Shown one piece after another: positions 1 to 9,992 of a stretch of 64,000 nucleotides of DNA. Below the pieces are notes generated by a model. The model did no database searches. It had not been told where the DNA came from and saw nothing but the letters and a program-made list of their open reading frames with translations. The first letter of the stretch is position 1. Each line of letters starts with the position of its first letter. Source of the DNA: Exophiala sp. HKRS030 (lineage: Eukaryota > Ascomycota > Eurotiomycetes > Chaetothyriales > Herpotrichiellaceae). The stretch covers positions 1,364,001-1,428,000 of the forward strand of contig JAHWDD010000002.1 of NCBI GenBank assembly GCA_023897205.1, written 5' to 3'. The position numbers and the translations under genes are program-made.

Positions 1-672
1 TCGAAGGGACCTTTTCAGGGTCCCACCATGATGGCTCGAAGTATCTGGTGAGCTTGTCGGTTTTCGAGTCATAGACGTGACCAGGAGGGAAAGAGAGGAT
101 GTTGTCGCAGACCGGGGCCAAGGCTTTCAATTCGGAAGCGAAGAAGACTGCACCTGGCGTTGTGCTCGATCGACCGAGGTAGAAGGAGGTGATCCCAATG
201 GGATCCCGGGCGGCAATCGTTCGATCTTGGGTCTTGTCGTACAGAACGAATGAGAACATGCCGTCCAAGTGCTTGGGAGCATCGATGCCATACTGCATGT
301 ACAGTGGGATGATGACCTCACAATCACTGTGTGTCTTGAAGTTGTACGGCGTCTGGAGATGCTTGCGCAGAATTCGGTGGTTGTAAATCTCGCCATTGAC
401 AGCCAGAGCAATGCTTCCTTCATCGTTGACCAGAGGTTGTGCGCCAGTGTCGACACCCACAATACTCAGGCGCTCATGGCAGAGAATTGTGTTGTTTCCA
501 ATCCAGTTGCCCGACCAATCGGGACCACGGTGTCGAAGGCATTTGACACACTGCAGTGCAGTGGTTTTGAAGGTGGCTATCGACGGATGACTGCAGATGA
601 ATTAGTACCAGTGCTGTTAACGGCGTCGCAGCGCGCTCCAACTTACCCATGACAGGCAAAGATACCACACAT
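1..672 (-). CDS. asn1: Asparagine synthetase (glutamine-hydrolysing), N-terminal part, cut by window edge
   Basis: Converts aspartate to asparagine with ATP, using ammonia released from glutamine. The protein starts MCGIFACHG, so Cys2 is the nucleophile of the class-II glutamine amidotransferase domain. [32 protein letters not shown] and SDCEVI, all typical of the AsnB-type glutaminase domain, follow. A 56-nt intron (591-646) splits the Gly9 codon: exon 1 is 647-672, and exon 2 runs from 590 to the window start. The ATP-pyrophosphatase synthetase domain lies beyond the edge. The start is fixed because the catalytic Cys must be residue 2. A TGACTCA element lies about 160 bp upstream. Family assignment is essentially certain; the symbol follows yeast ASN1/ASN2 and Neurospora asn-1. 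Confidence 0.95.
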
Positions 673-1815
673 GACTGCCCACGAGACAAAGGAACACCTT
701 ATTTAGGAGGGTGTAGAGAATGTAATCGTGATTGCGAGGTCTGAGAGAGTGTGGGCGGGCGTGGGCGTGGGATAAATAAAAAAAAAAGAGGTGACTGCGG
801 CGTTGGTCCCGAAATTTTGGAGCGGGATGAATGACTCAAGGCTCAGCGACGGAGAATCGACTGCGACTCTGGCTCTGGCTTTTTGTACCAGAAGGCAAAA
901 TCAAAAATTAATTCTGTTACTCTCACTCTGTAAAGGTCCATCGGATTCTCTACGGACTTCCACTTCGGTCACCTTGTCCCATTCCTGGTCTCGTGGTGTT
1001 GAAACTCGCCTCACCTCGACACTCTTCCCTTGCAATCGATATCTATCCCACCTTATTAGCTGGAAACGATAAGAAAATGACCAACGGTGGAGCATGAGAC
1101 GCCGATGGCCGCCCCTCACTCGAATCACCTCATATCATTACGAGCAAATTGGCTCATGTGCCAGTGAGTAACGGCCTTTTTTCTTCGCCCCTGCGGTTGA
1201 ATATTACTATCTTCTTTTGTCTGGGCCAATATGCCATATTCCCGAAATGTCTACACCAATATTTTGGACACGCGACTCTTGTACTTGCTATCACGTATAG
1301 GTCGACGCTTACTGGCGCAAAATATTACATGTCTTCCCCTGCTGCAGGCTCTTGGGCAGCGGTTTAGCCAGGCTAAGCCAATAAGAACTACCATGTCTTC
1401 CCTGCAGATTTCCGACCCCGGGCTCGTTTCTGTGCAGAGCAAGTTGATAGAGCCCCCCACGCTTTCACCCTTTGGGGAGTGTTGCGAGCCCCTGGGAAAT
1501 CGTCAAAGGCTTTGTGAGCCTCTCCATCCTATTAGGTCTCAACAAGCGGCAGATCCTTGTAAACTTTGTCCCTCTCGATCAGCAACACGTGGAATGCATC
1601 ATGCTGGATTTGAAGTCGCGAATGACTCCTCCTGACTGCCCAAAATCTTCGTTCGCGCCTCTGCGACATGCACCTAGTGAATTCTCTATGCCGTAATCTC
1701 CTAAAAAGTCCCTTCCCACTGAATTGTACCGTGACGCCTCGCTGAAATCCATGCAGACATTGTTCATTGAATCATCCCATTAGTATCATCGCCCATAGCA
1801 CGCTGTCCAATGCTC
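673..1815. other. Intergenic: asn1 promoter and ubc9 3' flank
   Basis: This holds the upstream region of asn1 (minus) and the 3' flank of ubc9 (minus). Short open frames here lack family motifs and codon-like composition. Apart from the TGACTCA element and an A-run near 778-788, nothing is recognisable. Confidence 0.5.
832..838. promoter_or_regulatory. TGACTCA element (Gcn4/CPC1-type) upstream of asn1
   Basis: A perfect TGACTCA lies 160 bp upstream of the asparagine synthetase ATG. This is the consensus site of the Gcn4/CPC1/CpcA bZIP factor that induces amino-acid biosynthesis genes on starvation, and asparagine synthetase is a classical target. The match is seen directly; its function is inferred. 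Confidence 0.55.
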
Positions 1816-2392
1816 TCACAGTGCGGGATTTTCTTTGACGATGCTTTTGATTTTCCGCTCATATGCTGCTCTGTCTTTCTTGAATAGGTTGTATGCATCA
1901 GCCTGAGCCGGCGATTCAGGGTTTGGGTCGTTGAGCAAATCTTGGATGCCAATAAGAATCTGCTTGATGGTGATTGCCGGCTTCCATCCTTCTTCCTCGT
2001 TCAGGATCGAAAGGCAGACGGTGCCGGACGGATAGACGTTGGGGTGGAAAAGAGGGGGGACGAATTTGCCTAGATGCTGGTGAGACGGTCTTCTTGCGCA
2101 TGTGCGACGGATGCGCCTTACATTTGGGTGGTTTCGTAGGGTATTCGTCCGGAAAGGAGAGTGTTAACTTGAACAGGCCGCCTTCCCAGATGGTCTTTTC
2201 CTTTCCTGGTATTCCCACTTCCCAGTTCTTAAGGTCCAGAACACCATTGGTACCTCGGACGGGCTTTGCGAAGAAGCCGAACGGGTGGTCGCGTCGCCAC
2301 TGTTTCCTACAACATCCAGTCAGCGAATGCGCAATCTCATGTTGACGATATACTGACCTCTCCTCTTGGAGGCGATTGAAACAGAGAGACAT
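1816..2392 (-). CDS. ubc9: SUMO-conjugating enzyme Ubc9
   Basis: E2 enzyme that receives SUMO from the E1 on its catalytic Cys and passes it to lysines of nuclear targets. Three exons (2358-2392, 2122-2306, 1816-2069) with introns of 51 and 52 nt give exactly 157 aa, the usual Ubc9 length. The protein opens [20 protein letters not shown], has the Ubc9 stretches GFFAKPVRG and [15 protein letters not shown], the HPN tripeptide and the catalytic GTVCLSI segment (Cys93), and ends KENPAL. Both splice junctions restore the expected sequence (R-K-Q-W and PKC-KFVPPLF). It is tandem with asn1 but unrelated in function. No key residue is missing. Confidence 0.97.
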
Positions 2393-3135
2393 CGTGAGGA
2401 AAAGGCTCCCTCAGACTAGAAAAGTGGGTTTGGTTCGTGAGGAGAGTCTAGCTGCGATCCAGCCGAGGGACTCAGAAATAAAAGAGGCTTGGAGATGTTT
2501 GCGCAGTCGGGAAGATTGTGTAAGCCTGATTGTGAGTTGGTGCAAAGCACAAATTTGAAGTGAAGAAAGAATTATATTGCAAGAAAGAAACAGGGAAAAG
2601 TTGAAGTGAATAAAGACTGAATTGAATTATTATATGAGGCGAGGATGGAGGCTGCGGCAAATAATCCCGCAAGGCACGAGTTGTCGCCGGCGAGATCTGC
2701 TTGGCAGCCCATCACATACATAACCGCATTTACGTTAGTTAGGGAGTATCCATATCTCCTCCACGTACCCTCTGCCCCCGCATGCATATGCAACGCCGTT
2801 TACTACACAGTTCAAGGAGATTCATGTTGTGATAAAGGACTGCAAGTCTGGAACGAGGTGAGAACAAGGTCGGAAACATGTTTTCATTAATCTATGTAGT
2901 CAGCCAGCCTTGTCGACACTATTTTGTCAAACCTCTGGCAATTTAAAATGCATCTCATTCTACAGCCGTTTATTCCCATATCAAAGGGTTCTGCGTATCA
3001 TTTGAGATTGAGTATCTTTGTGTTGTAGTTTCCGAACCCCCTTGTATCCCTTTGGGCACGACCAAAGAGCAAACCTCACTTAGTCAATGAGACGTCTTCA
3101 TTGTGGGGCAGGCCACTATCATCATCGACAAAGCC
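2393..3135. other. Intergenic: ubc9 promoter and 3' flank of the first P450
   Basis: About 740 bp between the ubc9 start and the P450 stop, both on minus. It marks the border of the accessory block. A GTGGGG core occurs at 3103-3108, downstream of the P450 stop. No supported gene or RNA was seen. Confidence 0.5.
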
Positions 3136-4650
3136 TCAAACTGTTCCCATCTGCGAGAGAATATTGTTGATGTCCTTGTCCGCCTCTGCCCAGGATTTCT
3201 CAATAACAGACTTGTGGGCGGCACTTCTCGGCTCGAAATGCACTTGGAATGGTAGGGGCCGAGAATTGAAGCCTGAAGTGAATGCCATGTCATCAATCTC
3301 CAGTCGCACGCCATTCTTGTAAACGTGTTCAAAGCGAAACGCCCAGAGCAAGCGGGCAACGATGATAAACATGGAGTTTTGAGAGACATGCTGGCCGGTA
3401 CACACACGCCGACCGAACCCGAATGCATGGAGCGGGAGATTGGGATTCTCAAGCCAGCGCTCAGGGAGAAATTTTTGAGGCTCAGCGAAAACGGCCTCGT
3501 CCATGTGAATAGACCAGTGGTTGCCAATGACAGTTGCTCCCTTTGGAATGCGGTAGCCCATATACTCGTCATCGGTGATGACACTGTGAGGGATCCCTCC
3601 CGCGGAAACGGGGCGCCAGCGCAATGTTTCCTTGACCACTGCGGTGATGTATGGGAGATTGTGCTGGTCGTCGAAAGTAGGCAGGCGGTCTGAGCCTACC
3701 ACTGCATCCAACTCACGCTGAGCGGTCTCAACAAACCCAGGGTTGAGAACAGCGGCGAGAGTGAATATCTCGAGAGCCATATTTGTGGTGTCGAGACCTG
3801 CTTCGTAGATGATGCCGATGTCATATGCGACCTCAATCTCTGGCATGTCCTTCGCTTCCTTCATTTTCGTAATCTGTTTGGTGAAGTTCCACGACGGCGT
3901 TGACATACCAAACCGCAGATTGGACATGTGAAGACTGGATTCCAGCCGCCAGAATCGTTCCGCCCTATGTTTCCACGGAGCCAAGAAGGCAGGGAGGTAA
4001 TTGAGAACGGGCAGAGCATCTACAATATTTCGTCCCACCTTGGCAGCGTCGAGGAAATTTGCATTGACCTGGTCAGCTCCTTTGATTTCAGGCTCGTCCC
4101 CTGCCGGGCTTCTCTTCCCATATGAGAGGCCGAACATGAGACTCGCCGTGTAACGGTGGTAGAGCTTCGCAAAGTCATCCGAATGAAGAAGGTCATGCAT
4201 AAGTTGCTTGCTCTCCAGATCTTGGAGAGGTCGGTATGCCTGAGATTGGCGGATGTTAAGGCAAGAGGCCTGCATCTTCTGGTGAGTCCGCCACTTTTGC
4301 CCATATGTCATCAAGAGAACATGAAAACCCTTGGTCACCAATTCGCCGGCCATTACCAGTCTCGGCCGGGAACTGTAGATGGAGCTTTTCTTGTTCAGCA
4401 ACGCATCTGCAGACTCGTGCGTGCCGAGCATGATTACAGTCGTCAGTCCGTATTGCACGGAGAAGATCGGACCATACTTCTTGGTCCATTCTTGATATGT
4501 CCGCCATGGCAGCTCGCTCGGGGCCTGATGTAGATTGCCAATGATTGGGAGTCGCCGTGGGCCCGGAGGCAGGCCTCTATCCCGCCGACGCTCATACAGC
4601 AGAACGAGGCAGAGAAGCAATGGAAAGATGAGGAACGGATTGAAAATCAT
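3136..4650 (-). CDS. Cytochrome P450 monooxygenase 1 (fungal E-class, group I)
   Basis: Membrane-anchored haem-thiolate monooxygenase; substrate unknown. The chosen ATG at 4650 puts a hydrophobic anchor (MIFNPFLIFPLLLCLVLLYE) at the very N-terminus. An in-frame ATG at 4770 would add 40 hydrophilic residues before the anchor and is less likely. Numbered from 4650 (504 aa): proline hinge LPPGP near residue 27, I-helix AGLDTT near 284-289, ExxR motif ETLR at 341-344, PERW near 396, and haem loop FGFGRRVCTG at 410-419 with Cys417 as thiolate ligand. Conserved motifs are intact and no intron is evident. It shares IYSSRPxxVM and IPHS segments with the second P450, suggesting the same broad clan (the group including O-methylsterigmatocystin oxidoreductase-like enzymes). 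It is divergent from the MFS gene and shares its promoter. Confidence 0.93.
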   Translation of the reverse strand: MIFNPFLIFPLLLCLVLLYERRRDRGLPPGPRRLPIIGNLHQAPSELPWRTYQEWTKKYGPIFSVQYGLTTVIMLGTHESADALLNKKSSIYSSRPRLVMAGELVTKGFHVLLMTYGQKWRTHQKMQASCLNIRQSQAYRPLQDLESKQLMHDLLHSDDFAKLYHRYTASLMFGLSYGKRSPAGDEPEIKGADQVNANFLDAAKVGRNIVDALPVLNYLPAFLAPWKHRAERFWRLESSLHMSNLRFGMSTPSWNFTKQITKMKEAKDMPEIEVAYDIGIIYEAGLDTTNMALEIFTLAAVLNPGFVETAQRELDAVVGSDRLPTFDDQHNLPYITAVVKETLRWRPVSAGGIPHSVITDDEYMGYRIPKGATVIGNHWSIHMDEAVFAEPQKFLPERWLENPNLPLHAFGFGRRVCTGQHVSQNSMFIIVARLLWAFRFEHVYKNGVRLEIDDMAFTSGFNSRPLPFQVHFEPRSAAHKSVIEKSWAEADKDINNILSQMGTV

Positions 4651-4906
4651 CTTGCCGCTGAATGGAAGTTGGGTCAGGGAATGGAATGGTGCTTTGCGAA
4701 AACAGTCTTTCAAGAATTCATCCTTACTTGCCGCTCTGGTGGCAAATTCCCTGAGGCTGGCTCTTTGCATCCATAAATACCTTGGTGAAAGGCGTCGCAG
4801 TTGTATAGCCAGTGTCGTAGAAAGGATCAGGTACGCTATTGACCCGCAGTATCGACTGAAGACGAATTACGCTTCAAGCAATGACTCCCTCGTAATGGGA
4901 TGGTCG

Positions 4907-4918
4907 ATGTGGGGGCCT
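4907..4918 (+). promoter_or_regulatory. Cluster motif copy, ATGTGGGGGCCT
   Basis: Matches ATGTGGGGGACC in its first nine bases. It lies about 260 bp from the P450-1 start and 390 bp from the MFS start. Confidence 0.4.
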
Positions 4919-4940
4919 CTGATTCGAAGGGAGCCGAATT

Positions 4941-4949
4941 GTCCCACAT
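4941..4949 (-). promoter_or_regulatory. Cluster motif variant, ATGTGGGAC on the minus strand
   Basis: Reads GTCCCACAT on plus. It is the motif with two fewer G residues and lies 23 bp from the previous copy in opposite orientation. Confidence 0.3.
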
Positions 4950-5155
4950 ACCCCGGTCTCCTCTCCATTCTTTCTCTTCCCCGGCTTCTTATGACAATGG
5001 GGGAGGAAATCACCGACGACTCTGGGGGCAATTGATCAAAGCTAGCCAACCTGGAGTTTCTAGACTCGGTCATTTATCTGTGAACCGTTCCCTAGCATCT
5101 CGGTACATCTGGCCAAATTCTAGATGACCGGCTAACTCGACCCAGGGGTAAGCGA

Positions 5156-5165
5156 GGTGGGGGCC
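5156..5165 (+). promoter_or_regulatory. Cluster motif variant, GGTGGGGGCC
   Basis: Shares GTGGGGGCC with the copy at 4907-4918 and lies about 140 bp upstream of the MFS start codon. Confidence 0.35.
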
Positions 5166-5307
5166 TTTCAGTGGATACGCTGCTGGCCAGCACGTCTTGC
5201 ATTTTGCTATAAGGCAGTCATGAGACACGTTGATACGTGAATCACATCACCGCACGCATCACGAAGATCTTACTTACTACCCTTTGTCGATCTAGGATCC
5301 TGACTGC

Positions 5308-7415
5308 ATGATGGATATCGAAACGAAGCATACCACCGGCGACATGATCGAGGTATCACCCGAAAAGGCGCAGCACGATGACGATGTCCCGCTCGATTTC
5401 ATCGACCCTCATCGTGCTGCTCTGGAAATGAATCCAGAGCACTCTCAGAAGTTGACGTTGTCGACTATCCTTGCTGTTGTGGTAAGCCAGTCGATTACTG
5501 GTTGCGGAATTGCAAAACTAGATATGGTACCTAACTTCACTCCCGCTAGTCACTGGCACTATCGTATATCAGTCCAATCTCTTGCGGCTTCGCCTTGTCT
5601 ACGGGTATCCTGGTAGCAATAGGAACGGACCTGGGAGATGCCACCAGAATCACCTGGCTGGTAGGTGGATGGGCTATCGCTTCGTCCGTTTCGTTTTCCA
5701 TGGCGGGTGGATTGTCCGATGTGTTTGGGCGACGGTGGACTATCGTCTCTGGCCAGATTTTTTGTATCGCTGGCTCGGTGAGTTTCACAAGTGACAGCCG
5801 ATCAGAACCTCACTGACGAGTCTACAAGATTGTGTGTGCCACGGCAAAGACTGTAAATACAATCATCATTGGATCAACCTTTCTGGGTTTTGGCTGTGGC
5901 ATCATCTTTGTCAGTTATGCTGGCATTTCGGAGCTCTTACCAAATAAGTGGCGGTAGGTTTGCACCGAGCATATTTGATATTGTACCATCACTGACTCAT
6001 AGACAAAGTGGTACCGGCCTGGCTCTCACTGAATACGCCATCAATGTGCCGTGGGGTGTAGCGAACGTCCTCATCGCGACCGAACTAAATCTACATACCA
6101 AACTCGGATGGCGATGGTGCTACTATCTCGGCTTGATCTTTGCTGTCATCAGTTTGGCTGGAACTCTCTTGTTTTACTGGCCACCGGCGCGACCACAGCA
6201 TGATCATGACAAAACCCGATGGCAGGAAGTGAAAGAGCTTGACTTCATCGGTCTTTTTCTCTACACCTCTGGCTTAGTGACGATGCTCATTGGTTTGACT
6301 TGGGCAGGTCAAGCTGGGCATCAGTGGCGAAGCGTCTCTGTCATTGCTCCCATCATCATTGGATTTCTGGGACTGGTCGCATGCTTCCTCTACGACTTTA
6401 CCATTGCGAAGAAGCCTCTATTTCCCCTCGAGGTTTTCAAGAGGATGCGTGACTTTACTGTACTACTGGGTATCGTGTTTGTTGCAGGTAAGTCGACATC
6501 TTGTCTAGGTCTTCTGACCCGATGTTCAGAGTGCTGATGAATCCTCCAGGTGTCATATTCTATTCTATGTCCGCGCTACTTCCACAAGGCTCCTTGTACA
6601 TCTTCACCAGTGATCCTATTCAGATTGGCTATATCGCCTTGCCAAATGGCTTTCTTCAGGTCAGTCTTAGCCAATTCAAGACTCTCATCGACGCGCAAAG
6701 CTAATTAGTGTTATAGCTCTTTTTCGGAGCTGTTGCCACGAGCTTTATGGGCAAGATCAAACATCTCAAAGCCCAGATCATCGTGGCTCTGGTGATTCAG
6801 ACCGTTTTTACAGCTTGCCTTGCCGCGGCCATTCCGCAGAACAAGACCGCTTGGTCTGCTCTTCAAGCGTTCTCAGTGGGACCCTTTGCACTCGTCGTGC
6901 TGGCCTGCTATGTCATCGCAGGATTGAACATCTCTTTGAGGTATCTTGGCCTGGCCACCGGTCTGATTGGCACCTTTAGGAGTTTAGGTGGAAGTGTTGG
7001 CAATGCAATCTTCAATGCCATCATTCAAGGTGTGGTCGGGAACGATCTCGGCCCGAGGGTTGCCTCTGCTGCGATTGGGGCCGGCTTCAATTCGACAGAC
7101 GGTCTTGAACTACTCATCCCAGCGACGATGAGCACAATTGTCGGCGTTCCCGATGCGTTCGCCAAAGTTCCTGGAATCACCCCTTCGATCGAAGCTGCCG
7201 CAGTTACTGCTGCCAGACAGGTCTATGCTAAAGCTTTCCAGATGGTCTTCTACGCCACAATACCTTTTGGAATTATCGCTTTAGTATTTGCGTGCTTCAT
7301 CCGGGACCCTTCAATGTATCTCACCAACCACACAGCCGTCCACATGGAGAGGGAAGGCATATTTGGAAGGGACGAGGTAGCTGCCACAGAGCACAAGAGC
7401 AAGCCACAGGCATAG
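5308..7415 (+). CDS. MFS efflux transporter, TRI12 (trichothecene efflux pump) type
   Basis: Proton-driven drug/metabolite exporter of about 14 transmembrane helices, expected in the plasma membrane. Six exons (5308-5481, 5550-5777, 5829-5953, 6003-6487, 6550-6659, 6717-7415) with introns of 49-68 nt give 606 aa, normal for the family. Each junction restores an uninterrupted hydrophobic frame. The MFS loop signature reads GGLSDVFGRRW in exon 2, and GWRWCYYLGLIF lies in exon 4; overall pattern and length match the fungal TRI12 family. The N-terminus is acidic and cytosolic-looking; ATG codons at 5308 and 5311 are both possible. It sits between two P450 genes, divergent from the first, as expected for a cluster exporter or self-protection pump. 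The substrate cannot be read from sequence. Confidence 0.92.
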
Positions 7416-7780
7416 GATGGATTAGGTTGAGCACCGACACCTAGCACTGGGAGGTGAGTCGGAGTCAAGGTAGATCAAATTCTACATCTATCTACAATGC
7501 CAGATCGCACTTTCAACTTTGTCTTTTTGGCTCATACTGTGGTGTTCCTTTTCACTGAATACTCACTGCGCTCCCCAAAAAGTAATCTTTCGACTACGTA
7601 CCATAAGTATCAATCATATGTACATTGGGCAATACGGGACTGTATCCAGTGACAATCTCGACCCATTTCCTGGATGAACAAGTTATCCACGGCTTTTCGT
7701 AGGCGGAGCAACTCAACATTTTGAACAAGGGCTGGCACGGACCAAACAACAAGTTTGCCTGCTTTCGAAGAGCCCCCCAA

Positions 7781-7792
7781 GGTCCCCCACAT
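7781..7792 (-). promoter_or_regulatory. Cluster motif, perfect ATGTGGGGGACC (minus)
   Basis: Reads GGTCCCCCACAT on plus. It is an exact inverted copy of 7893-7904. Confidence 0.5.
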
Positions 7793-7850
7793 CGAGAAAG
7801 AATGCCCGACAAGAACATAAAAACACACCAGTCAACTCTTCAACGTCTGT

Positions 7851-7862
7851 GGTACCCCACAT
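7851..7862 (-). promoter_or_regulatory. Cluster motif with one mismatch (minus)
   Basis: Reads GGTACCCCACAT on plus, differing from the 7781-7792 copy at one position. Confidence 0.45.
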
Positions 7863-7892
7863 ACGAGATATAACGGTCATGTGGGCAGTGTT

Positions 7893-7904
7893 ATGTGGGG
7901 GACC
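7893..7904 (+). promoter_or_regulatory. Cluster motif, perfect ATGTGGGGGACC (plus)
   Basis: An exact inverted copy of 7781-7792, about 360 bp upstream of the P450-2 start codon. A partial ATGTGGGC lies just before it, near 7879. Confidence 0.5.
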
Positions 7905-8038
7905 GCCTCCTTTCAATGAACAGGGCGAAGTGGGAAGTGGGTTCCTTTTCTGCAGGGTTCAAAGTACGAGTATGCAGGCCACATCTCATCAATAGGCGAA
8001 GGACAACAACGAGCTGGGGGCCGCCCAAAGCCCTTCAA

Positions 8039-8048
8039 GGTCCCCCAT
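8039..8048 (-). promoter_or_regulatory. Cluster motif variant, ATGGGGGACC (minus)
   Basis: Reads GGTCCCCCAT on plus. It shares AAGGTCCCCCA with the region around 7779-7789 and is the copy nearest the P450-2 start. Confidence 0.35.
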
Positions 8049-8261
8049 GAGGACCCTTCCTGACCAGCATGCCAGACCCAAGCGGGACGCAAAGATCCAC
8101 CAAGTTGTTAAAACAAGACCTGAGACGACGACCAGAACAGCCAGCGTTAATTAGATTGAGTTGGCTATTCAAAAGATCGAGAGCTTCCCTTTTTGCATTT
8201 TTGTACTCGTAACGGAGTCACTACAAACCAATCTGGGTGCCTGTTTGTCAAGAAATCAAGA

Positions 8262-9992
8262 ATGGATTCAATCACAGCCATTGAAAAAACAGGTCTTTTC
8301 AGACACGTCACCGCCGTCCATGTCGCGCTTCCGCCGGTGCTGCGGACACCACTACTATTCCTCGCTACATCCTTACTTTTGGGTGTGGTTTATGTACTGA
8401 TCGACTACATCCGGGTTCTGAGAGTCCGGCGAAAGCTTCCACCGGGGCCTTTTCCATGGCCACTCGTGGGCAACCACTACCAGATCAAACTGCCTCGACC
8501 ATGGCTTTACATGGCAGAATTGGCCGAGCAGTACAACAGCTCCATGGTCACCATCTGGCACGGACACAAACCAAACATCATTTGCAACGATATCTGGTCA
8601 ATCTCTGAGCTTCTCGACAAGAGGGCCAACATCTATTCTTCTCGGCCGCATATGGTCATGTTGGGGGATTCGAGAAACGCCACACAATACGACCAGGTTT
8701 GTTTACCGTACGGCGATCGTTGGAGGTACCACCGCCGCCTCACACACAACGCCACAGGATCCCAGGCGGTGCGATCGTACCGAAAGTTTCAGGATTCTGA
8801 GATTAGGGTGTTGCTGCGCGACTTGTTCCTGACGCCGGATCAGTACGTCAAGGCCATCGAACGGTACTCCATCTCCATCGTCTCCTGCATCGGTTTCGGT
8901 AGACGTATCGACAAGATGGACGACGGAGTGGCCAAAGTGGCTCTCAAATTCATGGAGGGCGTAGACCTGGTCATGCCGGGAATGTTCATCATGGAAACCA
9001 TCCCACTCTTGATCAAACTACCCCGATGGATCTACCCGGCTGCGTCCAAGGTTCTCGAGAACGGCAAGAAATTCAATCGTTTCTTTACTTCTTTATCTCG
9101 GGAAGCTTCCACCTCTGGGTCAGATTGCTTTGCCAAAAATCTCTTCAAGGAGAAAGAAGCCAACGGTCTAAAGGAGGAAGAAATTTCTTTTCTCACCGGC
9201 AACATGATCGGAGGAGGAGTTGATACCACTGCAAGCACCACCCTCACCTTCATTCTCGCCATGTGTGCCTTTCCCGAGGTTCAACGAAAAGCCCAAAAGG
9301 CAATCGACGAGGTCGTCGGCGGAGCCGATCGCCTACCATCCTGGACCGACGAAGAGAGATTGCCCTATATTCGCGCTTGTGTCGAGGAAGCTTTACGGTG
9401 GAGAACGGTGACCATCTTGGGTGGCATTCCACATTCGCCGTCGCAGGACGATGAGTACAATGGATACCTGATCCCCAAAGGCACCTGGATCACGGGGAAC
9501 CTCTGGGCCATACATCGAAACCCCAACGAGTTTCCCGACCCGGACGAGTACAAACCCGAGCGTTTTATCGACAAGACTCGACCGTATCCAAACAAAAAGG
9601 GTCACAATGCCTTTGGTTGGGGTCGAAGGCAATGCAGCGGTCAACCACTTGCAGAACAGGGACTGTTCTTGACCTTTGCCCGACTCCTCTGGGCCTTTGA
9701 CATTCGACCAGGTCTTGACGCGAATGTAAGTTTTTTTCTGGATTTTCCAAAATTGGTCCTCGTAGAGCGCCCCAAGGCAGTTGTTGACCAGTCACAGGGT
9801 AATGACATCCCCGTAGACATCTTCGCATATGGAGAGTCCGAAAACATGCGACCAGAGCCATTCAAAGCACGATTCATCCCACGCAGCGAACAACACAAGG
9901 AGATGATATTAAAGGAGGCCGCCCAGGCCCGGGAGTATCTCAAACAATACGACGGAGAGACCGCAATAAGCTTGGAACCACTAGAGGCATAA
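8262..9992 (+). CDS. Cytochrome P450 monooxygenase 2 (fungal E-class, group I)
   Basis: Haem-thiolate monooxygenase with an N-terminal anchor; substrate unknown. ATG at 8262 is the first AUG in frame; an upstream extension to 8193 would need a TTG start. From this start: membrane segment at about 29-52, LPPGP hinge near 59, I-helix GGGVDTT near 318, ExxR (EALR) at 376-379, PERF near 432, and haem loop FGWGRRQCSG with Cys458. A 72-nt stretch at 9726-9797 (GTAAGT...CACAG) is almost certainly an intron: it keeps frame and has no stop. Removing it joins RPGLDAN to GNDIPVDIFAY, the usual continuation in this P450 group, and gives 552 aa instead of 576. The gene lies between the MFS pump and the zinc-finger regulator on the same strand. 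Confidence 0.93.
   Translation: MDSITAIEKTGLFRHVTAVHVALPPVLRTPLLFLATSLLLGVVYVLIDYIRVLRVRRKLPPGPFPWPLVGNHYQIKLPRPWLYMAELAEQYNSSMVTIWHGHKPNIICNDIWSISELLDKRANIYSSRPHMVMLGDSRNATQYDQVCLPYGDRWRYHRRLTHNATGSQAVRSYRKFQDSEIRVLLRDLFLTPDQYVKAIERYSISIVSCIGFGRRIDKMDDGVAKVALKFMEGVDLVMPGMFIMETIPLLIKLPRWIYPAASKVLENGKKFNRFFTSLSREASTSGSDCFAKNLFKEKEANGLKEEEISFLTGNMIGGGVDTTASTTLTFILAMCAFPEVQRKAQKAIDEVVGGADRLPSWTDEERLPYIRACVEEALRWRTVTILGGIPHSPSQDDEYNGYLIPKGTWITGNLWAIHRNPNEFPDPDEYKPERFIDKTRPYPNKKGHNAFGWGRRQCSGQPLAEQGLFLTFARLLWAFDIRPGLDANVSFFLDFPKLVLVERPKAVVDQSQGNDIPVDIFAYGESENMRPEPFKARFIPRSEQHKEMILKEAAQAREYLKQYDGETAISLEPLEA

Larger units (their letters stand above)
4651..5307. promoter_or_regulatory. Bidirectional promoter between P450-1 and the MFS pump
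   Basis: 657 bp separate the two divergent starts. It contains three GTGGG-core elements related to the 12-mer upstream of the second P450. Divergent sharing of a promoter suggests co-regulation of an oxidase and its exporter; this is inferred. Confidence 0.5.
7416..8261. promoter_or_regulatory. Upstream region of P450-2 with clustered GTGGGG motifs
   Basis: 846 bp between the MFS stop and the second P450 ATG. It carries three copies of a 12-bp element within 7781-7904 and further G5 elements to 8048. Open frames here (for example on minus, 7594-7916) have no recognisable product and are treated as chance. Confidence 0.5.

Noticed and set aside
4651..4770. N-terminal extension of P450-1 to ATG 4770
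   Set aside because: Adds 40 polar residues before the membrane anchor, unlike microsomal P450s. ATG 4650 fits better.
8193..8261. N-terminal extension of P450-2
   Set aside because: Requires a TTG start; the first in-frame ATG is 8262.
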